Source: JAIBBG01 sp043748015
Lineage (GTDB): Bacteria; Bacteroidota; Bacteroidia; Flavobacteriales_D; Sanyastnellaceae
DNA: 17,167 bases
Direction of reading: 5' to 3'
NCBI GenBank assembly: GCA_043748015.1
Contig: JAYTOA010000067.1
Coordinates: forward strand, 1 to 17,167
Part shown: in pieces, positions 7,039 to 16,900 of the stretch
How the letters are laid out: every line of letters begins with the position of its first letter
Position numbering within the stretch: the stretch's first letter is position 1
The notes under the pieces: generated by a model
The model's input: only the letters and a program-made list of their open reading frames with translations
Database searches by the model: none
Told to the model about the DNA's origin: nothing
Made by a program: the position numbers and the translations under genes

Positions 7039-7074
7039 AATACCCTGATCTTAAACCGGTCAGGGTATTTTTTT
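7039..7074 (+). terminator. Rho-independent terminator of the sigma/sensor operon
   Basis: A 10-bp perfect stem (AATACCCTGA at 7039-7048 with TCAGGGTATT at 7060-7069) encloses an 11-nt loop, and a run of seven T residues occupies 7068-7074. It starts 33 nt after the stop codon at 7004-7006, so the adhesin genes beyond need their own promoters. Confidence 0.93.
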
Positions 7075-7198
7075 GAATTAATTCTTGCTTTGTTGCGAAA
7101 TCAAGTGTCATGACCCAATTCTGCATTTTTGAAAATCACTCACATTCCATTATGAACAATGATTCGAGGTTAATTTCACCTTAATGCGCATCAGCATC

Positions 7199-7223
7199 CA
7201 ACTTTTGAGTATATTTTTGCGAC
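7199..7223 (+). promoter_or_regulatory. Candidate promoter region of the first adhesin gene
   Basis: TATTTTTG (7212-7219) fits the Bacteroidota -7 consensus, but no TTG lies at the right distance upstream. An alternative ECF-like reading is CAACT (7199-7203), a 16-nt gap, and CGAC (7220-7223). Both readings put the transcript start about 35-40 nt before the TTG start codon at 7265. The rest of 7075-7264 shows nothing recognisable. Confidence 0.4.
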
Positions 7224-7264
7224 TCTTCTACTGACGCTTTTTACTATCAATCATTTTCGAACTG

Positions 7265-10200
7265 TTGACAACTAAAAGATTTTTCATATTTCTTTTATTG
7301 CTTGGTCCTGTGATTTCAGGGTTTTGTCAGATTGCAATTACACCCTCCAATGCCAACGCGTGTAACTGCAGTGGTTTCATAACCTTCACAAGTCCAACCG
7401 GCAACCCTGTTAGCTATGTGCTTTATGATTATTCCAATATCTCTGTAGCTTCAGGAAATAGTGCTTCAGGTAATTTTATTCTAAGTGGACTTTGTCCTGA
7501 GGTATATACCCTTGAATTGACAGAATCGGGAAACATTACGAATTCAATTTTCAATATTCCCACCTCAGGTCTAAATCCCGGAAATGCAGTAACTGCGGCC
7601 ATCTGCTCCACCTCGCCCACTGTTAATCTCAATAACCTGATTCCCGGAATTGCTCCTGGCGGCGTTTGGACGAATCCACTTCAACAAACCATTAGTAATT
7701 CTCTACCTGCCAATACCTTGATGGATGGTTGGTATTTGTATTCCATTCCTTCCAATGGCTGCAGTGTGATAACAGGCGTGATGATGGATTTCATCCAAAA
7801 CGCCAATCCCGGTCAAAGCACCACCTATTTGATTTGTGAGAATTACTTACCGTTTCAAATGGTAGATTTTCTGGCCGGTAGCCCGAATCCAAATGGCCAA
7901 TGGTTCAATTCGCAAGGACTCCCCATGAACGGCACTTTCAATCCCGCAACGATGAATAGTGAGCTCTTTACTTACATGGTCAACAATGTTCCGGGCTGTG
8001 GGCCTGTTTTTTCAACTTTATTCGTTAGTGAAAACCAACCGCCAAATGCCGGCACGAACGCGACGATCAACGTTTGTCAGAACGGCACACCATTCAATAT
8101 GCTGAACTATCTAGGAGGCACACCCGGCACTGGTGGACAGTGGTTCGGCCCGACCAATGCACCTGTCAGCGCAACTTTTAATCCTGCAGTAAATGCTCCC
8201 GGGGTATATCGTTACAATATCAATGGCTTGACACCATGTGTAGATGCCAATGCTTATCTGACCATCAATTTCATCAGTCCAAGTCCTTCAGGATTGCCGG
8301 CAACGGTTACCACATGCGTTACTGGGAATTCTATAAACATGTTGAATGCACTGAATGGAAATCCATTGCCGGGTGGCACCTGGACGAATTCAACCGGTGC
8401 AACAGTGGGTGGAACTTTCAATCCGCAAACAGGTACGTCCGGCAATTATTTTTATTACTATCCAAACGTGGGATGTCCGGAACAAGTGCAACTCACAATT
8501 GTGCTGGAATCGCTTCCCAACGCTGGTAATGACAATAGCGTAACGATTTGCAGAAACGTGACCTCGGTTAATCTTAACGGATTGATCAGTCAGGGTACAA
8601 GCACCGGAGGTACTTGGCTGAATGCAAGCGGCGTGACTGTTCCTTCTACATTTATTCCTCCGGCAACAGGAAATACTTTCACATTTACTTATAGCGTAAA
8701 TGGAGTCGTGTGCCCCGCAGACAATTCATTGATCACTATCAACATTGAGAATCCGCCGGTCGCACCACCATCAATTACACTCTCTGTCTGTAGCGAAGAT
8801 GCAGCAATCAATCTCGCCGGTTTGTATCCACAATTTCCCAATATAGCTTTTGAAAATTCGAACGGAACACCCGCTGGTTCATTGTTTGATCCTTCGGGTG
8901 GAAACAATGCAAATTTTGTCGCTGTCCAATCTTCTTTGAATAGTTGTCCTGATGGTGAAGGAACTGTAGCTATTGTAGTGGTGCAACCGCTTTTTCCTAT
9001 AAGCTATCTGGACATGGAATTATGCGCATCGTTGGTGAACTTCAATCTGGAATCGCTGGATCCTGATGCGAATGTTGCAGGTGGCGTTTGGACAGATGAT
9101 AGCGGCAATGTAATTGCTCCACTGGTTGATCTCAATTTCAGCGGTATACAGCATTACACATTTACCGCAAATAATGGCAACGAATGCGGAAGCAATTCGC
9201 TCGACGTTGATATTGAATCGTTTGCAGTAGTGAGCGCAGGTCCGGATAATGCATCTGTCTTTTGTTATTCGGATGAAGCAGTGCCGTTGACGCAATTGCT
9301 TCCGGCGAGTGCTTCAAGTAATGGTACGTGGACGTTTAACAACCAGAGTTTCGACGCAACCGTTTTGGATCCTGCTATACATACAACTGGTTCTTATATA
9401 TATAGCCTTGAGGCGAATGGTCCATGTCCCGCTGATATTGCAATACTCAATATTGTAGTGCAGCAAGGAATCGATTATGAAGCGGGCGCAAATATTGAAG
9501 TCTGTGCAGGAAGTAGCGCCATTCAAATTGGTCAGGCACCACTTCCGAATACTTCCTACTCATGGACGCCCGCGATCAATCTCAGCAATGCAAATTCATC
9601 GTTTCCTATTGTAACAATTCCGACTGCTGTTGTTGCAGATGTAACAACCAATTACCAAGTACTGGTGACAGATGGTGTTTGTCAGATTGTAGATGACTTG
9701 CAGGTGTTGGTGCATCCATTGCCTATTGTAAATATTGGCGACTTATATGAAATCTGCGAAGGTGAAAGTGTGAGTGTCAGTTCTAATGCACCGGGAGTTT
9801 ATTCATGGTCGCCATCTTTTCTTTTTGACAACAGCAATGCACAGAGTCAAACTTTTATACCACAACAGGATGTGACAATAGCGCTCACGATTACGGATAA
9901 TTTTGGATGTGCTTCAAGCGACGACGCTTTGGTAAGCATTCACCCCAATCCAGTCATCGTTTTCAACCCGGAAGCACTCGCCAGTTGCTCTCCACTTGAG
10001 GTTTTTTATGCGATAGACAGTGCTAGTCAGCATGTTGATTTATTAACGTGGACCATTCCTAACATTGGTAATTTTTATGGCAATTCATTCAGTTCAACAC
10101 TTCACACGCCGGGTCAGTATGATTTGATACTCAATGCAGGTACATCTTTTGGTTGTACGTCCTCCCTTGAGTTTTTCAGTTTGATGGAAGTATATGATTC

Positions 10201-10738
10201 ACCAATAGCGAATTTCAGAAGTGTACCCGATGAAATCACCACATTAAATCCTATAGCGAGATTCAGGAATATGTCAATTGGCGCAATTGTATATCAATGG
10301 GATTTCAATGGGCTCGGCACAAGTAACGCATTTGAACCGACCTTTGAATTTCCTAATACACAACCAGCCAATTTCACCATCTGTTTGAAAATCATCAACG
10401 AATTTGGATGCGCCGATAGCACATGTGAAGTGCTACATCTCGACAACGAGTATGTTTTTTATGCACCCAACGCCATCACTCCCAATCAAGATGGCACCAA
10501 TGATTTCTTCTCGCCGAAAATGCTCGGATTTGATGAGTCTACCTACTCGCTCGAAATATTCGATCGATGGGGAAATCTGGTTTTCTTCACCAAAGAATAT
10601 GGTACGCCGTGGTCGGGAAATGTGCGTGGTGGTGAGTATTATGTGCAGGACGATGTGTATATCTGGCAAGTTCAGGTGAAAGACAAAGAGCTGGCCGACT
10701 ACCAGACATTTCGCGGAACACTCACTGTTATCAGGTAG
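7265..10738 (+). CDS. Giant secreted T9SS type B surface protein with eight two-cysteine modules of about 80 residues
   Basis: 1157 residues beginning at TTG 7265. No ATG lies between the in-frame stop at 7232 and the hydrophobic signal sequence (KRFFIFLLLLGPVISGFCQ, residues 4-22), so a TTG start is the best choice. Residues 23-105 resemble an SprB-type beta repeat. Residues 108-740 hold eight modules of 77-80 residues, each with a first Cys (114, 191, 271, 351, 429, 509, 587, 667), usually a G-x-W turn about 20 residues later, and a second Cys 52-54 residues after the first. Two Ig-like domains (742-898) and two PKD-like domains (about 900-1063) follow. The gliding-type sorting domain (1065-1157) has NAITPNQDGTNDFF, FDRWG and a terminal FRGTLTVIR. 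It is probably exported by the T9SS and held on the surface as an adhesin or filament. Partner unknown. Confidence 0.87.
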   Translation: MTTKRFFIFLLLLGPVISGFCQIAITPSNANACNCSGFITFTSPTGNPVSYVLYDYSNISVASGNSASGNFILSGLCPEVYTLELTESGNITNSIFNIPTSGLNPGNAVTAAICSTSPTVNLNNLIPGIAPGGVWTNPLQQTISNSLPANTLMDGWYLYSIPSNGCSVITGVMMDFIQNANPGQSTTYLICENYLPFQMVDFLAGSPNPNGQWFNSQGLPMNGTFNPATMNSELFTYMVNNVPGCGPVFSTLFVSENQPPNAGTNATINVCQNGTPFNMLNYLGGTPGTGGQWFGPTNAPVSATFNPAVNAPGVYRYNINGLTPCVDANAYLTINFISPSPSGLPATVTTCVTGNSINMLNALNGNPLPGGTWTNSTGATVGGTFNPQTGTSGNYFYYYPNVGCPEQVQLTIVLESLPNAGNDNSVTICRNVTSVNLNGLISQGTSTGGTWLNASGVTVPSTFIPPATGNTFTFTYSVNGVVCPADNSLITINIENPPVAPPSITLSVCSEDAAINLAGLYPQFPNIAFENSNGTPAGSLFDPSGGNNANFVAVQSSLNSCPDGEGTVAIVVVQPLFPISYLDMELCASLVNFNLESLDPDANVAGGVWTDDSGNVIAPLVDLNFSGIQHYTFTANNGNECGSNSLDVDIESFAVVSAGPDNASVFCYSDEAVPLTQLLPASASSNGTWTFNNQSFDATVLDPAIHTTGSYIYSLEANGPCPADIAILNIVVQQGIDYEAGANIEVCAGSSAIQIGQAPLPNTSYSWTPAINLSNANSSFPIVTIPTAVVADVTTNYQVLVTDGVCQIVDDLQVLVHPLPIVNIGDLYEICEGESVSVSSNAPGVYSWSPSFLFDNSNAQSQTFIPQQDVTIALTITDNFGCASSDDALVSIHPNPVIVFNPEALASCSPLEVFYAIDSASQHVDLLTWTIPNIGNFYGNSFSSTLHTPGQYDLILNAGTSFGCTSSLEFFSLMEVYDSPIANFRSVPDEITTLNPIARFRNMSIGAIVYQWDFNGLGTSNAFEPTFEFPNTQPANFTICLKIINEFGCADSTCEVLHLDNEYVFYAPNAITPNQDGTNDFFSPKMLGFDESTYSLEIFDRWGNLVFFTKEYGTPWSGNVRGGEYYVQDDVYIWQVQVKDKELADYQTFRGTLTVIR
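7586..9484 (+). repeat. Eight tandem copies of a roughly 240-bp coding repeat (80-residue two-Cys module)
   Basis: Codons 108-740 of the first adhesin. Spacing between first cysteines is 77, 80, 80, 78, 80, 78 and 80 residues. A typical module has a Cys near the start, then N(M/L)LN.L.G.P, GG.W, a FNP-type turn (T-F-N-P in copies 2-4), GxYxY, a second Cys and LTI, and ends in P.AG.N or similar. Copy 6 (first Cys 509) lacks the tryptophan turn. Copies 2-4 are the most alike, suggesting the latest expansion. Confidence 0.85.
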
Positions 10739-10810
10739 TTCAAGGCCGGCATTCCTTTTTAGTATCCAAGACTTTCGTTTTTTTTCTTCTAGCTAAGATT
10801 CAAAACATTG

Positions 10811-10840
10811 TTTGAACATGTGGTCTCCATGTTTCATTTG
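10811..10840 (+). promoter_or_regulatory. Candidate promoter of the second adhesin gene
   Basis: TTTG (10811-10814), an 18-nt gap and TTCATTTG (10833-10840, one mismatch to TAnnTTTG) make a good Bacteroidota -33/-7 pair. Transcription would start near 10845, about 45 nt before the ATG at 10892. That leaves almost no leader for the alternative TTG at 10853 and supports the ATG. A CAACC (10841-10845), 14-nt gap, CGTATAA (10860-10866) ECF-like pair sits immediately after it. Confidence 0.5.
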
Positions 10841-10891
10841 CAACCTTCTTGATTGATTCCGTATAAATCGAGGCGCTCACGCCCCACCCTA

Positions 10892-13792
10892 ATGAATTCA
10901 CGTAAAATCTTACATGAGATAGTTCCTGTCATCAGGAGGCTGTTTTCCGTTAGCCCATTTTATTGGATCATTTTGCTATGTCTTTCATTTCAGGTTTCCG
11001 CACAGGAAAATGCAATTAGCGCAGGAAATGTGAATTCATGTGGTGGATTTCTTGTCGATTCCGGATTGAGTGCAGCAGACTATGGCAACAACGAAAATTT
11101 TACTTCAACCATTTGCGCTACAGCCCCGCAAACAATTGTGAATCTCTATTGGACTGTTTGTGTATTGGGCAATGGTGATTACATTGAAATTTTCGATGGA
11201 AACTCAACGGGTGCAACATTGCTGGGAGTTTACTTCAATAACGAATTGCAAAGTTTGAATATCACGTCCACCAATCCGAGCGGTTGTCTTACAGTACATT
11301 TTGTATCTGACGCCAACATGCAAGGAAACTTTGCTGCTGAAATTTCTTGTGGTTTGCCATGCATAAGGCCAATCAGTCAAATCACTTCTGACCAGGAACC
11401 AATACCGCTGATGGTTTGTCCGGGCGAGTTGATCACATTCAATGGCTCCAATACACAATTTTTCAACTCTGCTAATCTGGGCAGTTTTCAATGGGTATTT
11501 GATGATGGAACCACAGACGATGCTTCATGGCCGAATGTGTCTCACGCCTTCAACCAACCTGGCGGTTACAAGGTACAATTGTCTATTACCGATAGCAACG
11601 GATGTACAAATACCAACCTGAATGATTACATCGTTTTTGTAAGTACACCACCGGAGTTCGATCTCATCACAGATATCACTTCGCTTTGTAGCGGTGGCGA
11701 GGCATTTTTGGGCGTAACAAATTTTGCACAGGATTCTCTTTTTGCGGGTGATAGTCTCAATAACTGGCTGAGTGTTCCATGGATTGATTTTCCCGACAAC
11801 GAAAATTCTGAAGGATATCATTTAATGGATGATCAATCGCAGTGTTTTGATGTGTACTTCACGTACAATGGTTTTGCGCAAGGAGAAATCATTGATAATG
11901 TCTCAGACATCATGAATGCTTACATCAATTTCGAGCATTCGTTTATGCAGGATTTGGTAATCTCAGTTATTTGCCCGAATGGTCAATCAGTGATACTTCA
12001 TCAGCAAGCTGGTGGCGGCGCGGATCTCGGAATTCCTGTAGCCGGAACAACTGGTGAAGCTGGAACCGGATATGATTACTATTGGTTGCCAACAGCTACG
12101 AATGGAACCTGGGCGACAAACGTTGTAGGAACAGGATTACCTTCCGGTACTTATGAAAGCCTCCAACCATTTACCAACCTAATTGGATGTCCGCTGAATG
12201 GAACATGGACATTTGAATTCTGTGATATGTGGATTGGAGACGATGGATTTCTCTTCAACTATGGAATGAATTTCAATCCTTCACTTTATGGTGAAGTTTT
12301 GAATTTTTCGCCACATTATGGCGCAGGTTGTGATTCCACATTTTGGTCGGGACCAGGAATAACAACGGCAACTTCCGGTTGCGATTATATCAATGTTGTA
12401 ATGGAACAACCCGGAACTTACAGTTACACCTACACTGCCATCAATAATTTCGGATGCAGTTATGACACCACATTGAACATAAGTGTGACCGTAGCGCCGC
12501 AGGTTACTGCCGGACCTGATCTGATTTTTGACTGTAATAACCCAAACATTGTTCTTCAAGGCGGATTCAGCAATCAAACCTCACCTGATTTTGTTTGGAG
12601 TTGGTCACCTGCACAATACCTGGGCAATTCCACTTCATCTGTTACTCCGGTATCCGGATTGATGGAAACACAAGTGTTTACCTTAACCGGATATCCTTCC
12701 GGGCAGCCAAATTGCTTCAGCGCAGATGAAATGACCGTGACAGTCAATTCGGATTTCTCCATTCAAGTTTCTAATCTGCATCAAGTATGCGCAGGCGATT
12801 CAGCACATCTTGAGGCGCCAGAGATTTCCGGTGGCACTGCACCTTTTCAATACAGCTGGATCACACCGGAAGGAAATATCATTTCGCAGCCTAGCATAGA
12901 TATACCAGTTGCGTTTTCTCAACAATATTGCGCCTTTGTTACCGATGCTTGTGGAGCAACGGATTCAGCATGCACTATGGTAAATGTATTTGATCAGATC
13001 GCTGCAAGTTTTGTGGTGGATGAGCCGTTTGGATGCGATCCACATTACGTTTCTCTGTCTTCAGACTATACTACTTTTCAGAACATCACTTCCATGAAAT
13101 GGTATTATGATGATGGAACCACCGGCAGCGCAATAGCTTCTACGAATCACTTATACTCCATTCCTGGATGGTATTACCCGTGGCTGGAGATAACTGATCA
13201 TTATGGATGTAAACACAGAGATACGCTTGAAAACCCGGTGGTGGTGTGGCCAACACCGCATGCTCAATTCACTGTTGATGAAGATCTCGCCATTCTTCCA
13301 AATACCTCATTCCGCTTCACAAATACTACTATCACCGGAGAAGATTATTTGTGGACATTTGATCAATTTGGTGAGACTAACGCTAACGACACTACCTGGA
13401 CATTTCCAGCAGAAACAGAAGGCAACTATTTAATAGGCCTTGTGGCATATAACCAGTTTGGTTGTAGAGACAGCGTTTATAGATATGTTCGTGTTGACGA
13501 AGAAATTGACCTGTACATTCCAAATGCATTCACACCGGACAATGACGGAATCAATGATGTTTGGCAACTGAAAGGCAAAGGATTTCAGAGGAATGCATTC
13601 AAAGTCGAAATCTTTAATCGTTGGGGTGAAATTCTCTATCAATCAGACGATCCTGACTTTGGATGGACGGGAAATTATGCAAATGGAGATCAATATATTC
13701 CGGATGGAATCTATTTCTATCGCGTTACGATTCGCGATACCCGCAATGATGTGAACCATCGATACGAAGGGCACATTACCCTTGTGCGGTGA
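10892..13792 (+). CDS. Giant secreted T9SS type B surface protein: CUB-like, PKD, P-domain-like, Ig/PKD array, sorting domain
   Basis: 966 residues from the ATG at 10892, chosen over an in-frame TTG at 10853 because of promoter position. After a basic 25-residue N-region comes a hydrophobic core ending in VSAQ (about 26-38). A CUB-like domain spans 50-153 (YIEIFDGNSTGATLLG). PKD 1 is about 157-252 (WVFDDG at 201). A region at 265-463 resembles the P domain of proprotein convertases (INFEHSFMQDLVISVICPNG at 345; LNGTWTFEFCD at 435), with no protease attached. Three Ig-like domains (467-699) and two PKD domains (about 703-872) follow. The gliding-type sorting domain (874-966) has NAFTPDNDGINDVW, FNRWG and a terminal YEGHITLVR. 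It is colinear with the following gene over nearly its whole length. It is probably a surface adhesin; no enzymatic motif was seen. Confidence 0.87.
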   Translation: MNSRKILHEIVPVIRRLFSVSPFYWIILLCLSFQVSAQENAISAGNVNSCGGFLVDSGLSAADYGNNENFTSTICATAPQTIVNLYWTVCVLGNGDYIEIFDGNSTGATLLGVYFNNELQSLNITSTNPSGCLTVHFVSDANMQGNFAAEISCGLPCIRPISQITSDQEPIPLMVCPGELITFNGSNTQFFNSANLGSFQWVFDDGTTDDASWPNVSHAFNQPGGYKVQLSITDSNGCTNTNLNDYIVFVSTPPEFDLITDITSLCSGGEAFLGVTNFAQDSLFAGDSLNNWLSVPWIDFPDNENSEGYHLMDDQSQCFDVYFTYNGFAQGEIIDNVSDIMNAYINFEHSFMQDLVISVICPNGQSVILHQQAGGGADLGIPVAGTTGEAGTGYDYYWLPTATNGTWATNVVGTGLPSGTYESLQPFTNLIGCPLNGTWTFEFCDMWIGDDGFLFNYGMNFNPSLYGEVLNFSPHYGAGCDSTFWSGPGITTATSGCDYINVVMEQPGTYSYTYTAINNFGCSYDTTLNISVTVAPQVTAGPDLIFDCNNPNIVLQGGFSNQTSPDFVWSWSPAQYLGNSTSSVTPVSGLMETQVFTLTGYPSGQPNCFSADEMTVTVNSDFSIQVSNLHQVCAGDSAHLEAPEISGGTAPFQYSWITPEGNIISQPSIDIPVAFSQQYCAFVTDACGATDSACTMVNVFDQIAASFVVDEPFGCDPHYVSLSSDYTTFQNITSMKWYYDDGTTGSAIASTNHLYSIPGWYYPWLEITDHYGCKHRDTLENPVVVWPTPHAQFTVDEDLAILPNTSFRFTNTTITGEDYLWTFDQFGETNANDTTWTFPAETEGNYLIGLVAYNQFGCRDSVYRYVRVDEEIDLYIPNAFTPDNDGINDVWQLKGKGFQRNAFKVEIFNRWGEILYQSDDPDFGWTGNYANGDQYIPDGIYFYRVTIRDTRNDVNHRYEGHITLVR

Positions 13793-13905
13793 GGACATTT
13801 CCCGATTGAATTCTTTGTTGGCGAGAAAATATTCTGCTGTTTTAGACACATTCTGCGGTTTAAAAACTTATGTGAAAAACTATTCATATTTCCTGAATAC
13901 ACATG

Positions 13906-13929
13906 CAACTTCTTTAGATTTGTGAAGTC
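13906..13929 (+). promoter_or_regulatory. Candidate promoter of the third adhesin gene
   Basis: TAGATTTG (13915-13922) is an exact TAnnTTTG match, with no clear -33 partner. The overlapping ECF-like reading is CAACT (13906-13910), a 15-nt gap, and AGTC (13926-13929). The -7 element's last base is the first base of the in-frame GTG at 13922, so that GTG would be at or before the transcript start, leaving ATG 13964 as the likely initiator. Confidence 0.42.
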
Positions 13930-13963
13930 TTTGGATAGTGTTTATATACCAAATTCACAACGT

Positions 13964-16900
13964 ATGAAACGGATTCTACTCTTTCTCAATTTATTGATTG
14001 TTGCTAATTTGATGTACTCACAGTGTGGTACTCCGGGTTGGTTTTGCATGGAAACCGGGAATTTTGTCGTCTCGGATGGCAACATCTTGACCGATGACGG
14101 CGGCGGCGGACCATACACTGACGCCAATTATACGATGACGCTTTGTCCCGACACACCTGGTGACGTTGTTCAGTTGACATTCAACGCATTTGCAATGCAA
14201 ACAAGTCCTAACGCCAATAACAGTGACTACGTGAGCATTTTCGATGGAGACAACACATCAGCTCCGTCATTGGGAAGCTATACCGGCACATCTATTCAAG
14301 GATTGCAGATTACTGGGACAGTGTTCAATGTCAGTGGATGTTTAACGATCGTATTCAATGACAACAGCGTAGCAAATACTACTTTCCCCGGTTTTGAAGC
14401 AGAAATTCAATGTACCACGCCATGCGCCAATCCAACGAACGGATCACAAATTCTGAGTCCTGATTTGGTTACACCAGGTATTCAGACTGTTCAAGTATGT
14501 ATGAATGCCGATGTTACCTTCGGTAGCCAGGGTTCTTTTGCTGAACCGGGATTCAACTTGACAAAATACATTTGGAATTTCGATGATGGCACCATACTCA
14601 ACAATGCCAATGGCAATCCTGTTACACATGCATTCAGTGAACCGGGTGAATATGTTGTTACTTTAACTGTTGAAGATGACAATTTTGGCGACGATCCTGT
14701 CGGATGTCAAAGCTTAAACGTTATTCCGCTTCAAGTACTTGTAAGTACAATTCCAACCTATAGCGGAATGACTGATTTGGTATCTTGCATTGGAGAATCT
14801 GTTATTGGCACAGTGGTAGTGGGTGATCCTAATGCCATTCCCATTGGAACAGAAATCGGAGGCGGAGCATCAGGAACAACCTGGACAGCTTTGCCGCCTC
14901 AAGTTGTTGCCGGTCAAACGTATCTTGCTGACGGAGCCGGATTTGCATATTCAACTTCTTTGACATTTGACTTCTTTGAACCTGGAGCGACTCTGACGAA
15001 TTGCAATGATTTGCTCAATATTTTCGTAAACATGGAGCACAGCTACATGGGGGATTTAGGCGTATTTATCACGTGCCCTGATGGCACTATGGTAAATCTG
15101 GTCACCTGGGGAACCAATGGCGGAGGTGGAACTTATCTGGGTGTAGCCATTGACGATGAAAACACATCTCCGGGAGTTGGTTGGGATTATTGGTGGACAC
15201 CCACTGCAACAAATGGAACTTGGGGTCAAAATGCGACCGGTAATACATCACTTCCAAGTGGTACCTATCAACCTTCAGGAAATCTTTGCGACTTAGTCGG
15301 TTGTCCATTGAATGGGCAATGGTCTTTTTCTGTAACTGATAATCTCGCGATTGACAATGGATACATTTTCGCATGGGGTATCGGTTTTGCGCCAAGTTTA
15401 TTTCCAGACATTACCACTTTCACACCTATCATTGGCGCAGGACCTGATTCATCTTATTGGGTGATAACACCTCCGACTTCAGGTGGGCAATGGATTACTG
15501 ATATTACGCCTGATGGCGATGAAATATCTATTACAGCTACTACGGTTGGAACCTACGATTACACGTATGTAGTAATAAACAATTTCGGTTGCCAGTTTGA
15601 CTCCACTATTCAATTGATTGTACAACAAGCACCTCAGGTGAATGCAGGTCTGGATCAGCTTTACTCTTGCGGAACAGTCAATCTGAATGCAACGCTGGAT
15701 GGTGGAACCCCAATGGGCGCCTTTATTTGGGACTGGAATCCTACAACCGGATTGAGTTCATCCAATACTCAGAATACAACGGTTAATACACTAACTCAAA
15801 CTACAACATTTCATGTCACTGGCTATCCGACAGGTCATCCACAATGTAGTTCAACGGATGAAGTGATTGTGAGTATAGATCCATTGGGAGATCCCGGTGA
15901 AAACGCGACGATTACCCGTTGCAGCACAGATGCGCCATTTCCTATGTTGCCACAGCTTGGCGGAAATCCTGTGACATCCGGCGTCTGGTATAATCCTTCC
16001 CTAGTTGCTATACCATCCGGTCAATTTGATCCTATGGTAGATCCTCCGGGAAACTATCTCTACAGCGTGCAGTTTGGAAATTGTGAAGCACATGCTGTAT
16101 TGACCATCAATATGGCCGGGCCAACGATCATTTCAATTCCAAACGATACAAGCATTTGCGAATTGGGATCAGTGAATATGGAACTCTATTCACTCTTCAA
16201 TGGTCAACCAAACTTTACATATACCTGGACATATGATGGTAATGTAGTGAGTGGTCAAACCAGCGCAACATATGCACCAGCTAACAGCGGCGAAGTTTGT
16301 TTGAATGTGTTGGATGCGTGCGGCTATTCGGTAACGAATTGCTTTCAGGTAGAAGTGAAGCCTGCAATAGATGTTCAGTTTTCATTTGATACCACTGCAG
16401 CTTGTTGGCCACATACATTTCAAATGACCAATCTCGTGGATCCAACGCTCTATTCATCTTCAATCTGGGAGATCAGTGATGGAATCACCTACCAGAATAC
16501 ACCGCTTCAATCACATGATTTCCTTGCGCCGGGAACTTATACCGTGAAGTTAACGCTGACAAATATTCTAGGCTGTTCGTATTCCAACACACAAACTGTG
16601 ATAGCTTATCCTGAACCTGTTGCAGGTTATAGTGCTACTCCACAACCAACAAACATTCTTGATACGGAAATACATTTCACCGATGCTTCGCAGGGAAATA
16701 TAGTTGCGTGGAACTGGCAATTTGGGACTGGACTTGCTGCATCTGCTTCAGCCAATCCTGTTGTAGAATTCCCCAATGGTGCTGGTGATATCTATCCTGT
16801 TATGCTTACTGTTACTGACATCAACAATTGTGTGGATGTAATAACTGCCGAAATTGTAATCAATGACATTCTTTCTGTATACATCCCTAATTCATTCACA

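Noticed and set aside
10739..10790. Possible terminator after the first adhesin (AAGG...CCTT then T run; T8 further on)
   Set aside because: The stem is only 4 bp and the longer T run has no hairpin before it; read-through into the next gene cannot be excluded.
10853..10891. TTG start at 10853 for the second adhesin
   Set aside because: It is only about 12 nt after the candidate -7 element, whereas ATG 10892 leaves a normal leader and still contains the whole signal sequence.
13922..13963. GTG start at 13922 for the third adhesin
   Set aside because: Its first base is the last base of the TAnnTTTG element and it would put 14 extra residues ahead of a clean signal peptide starting at 13964.
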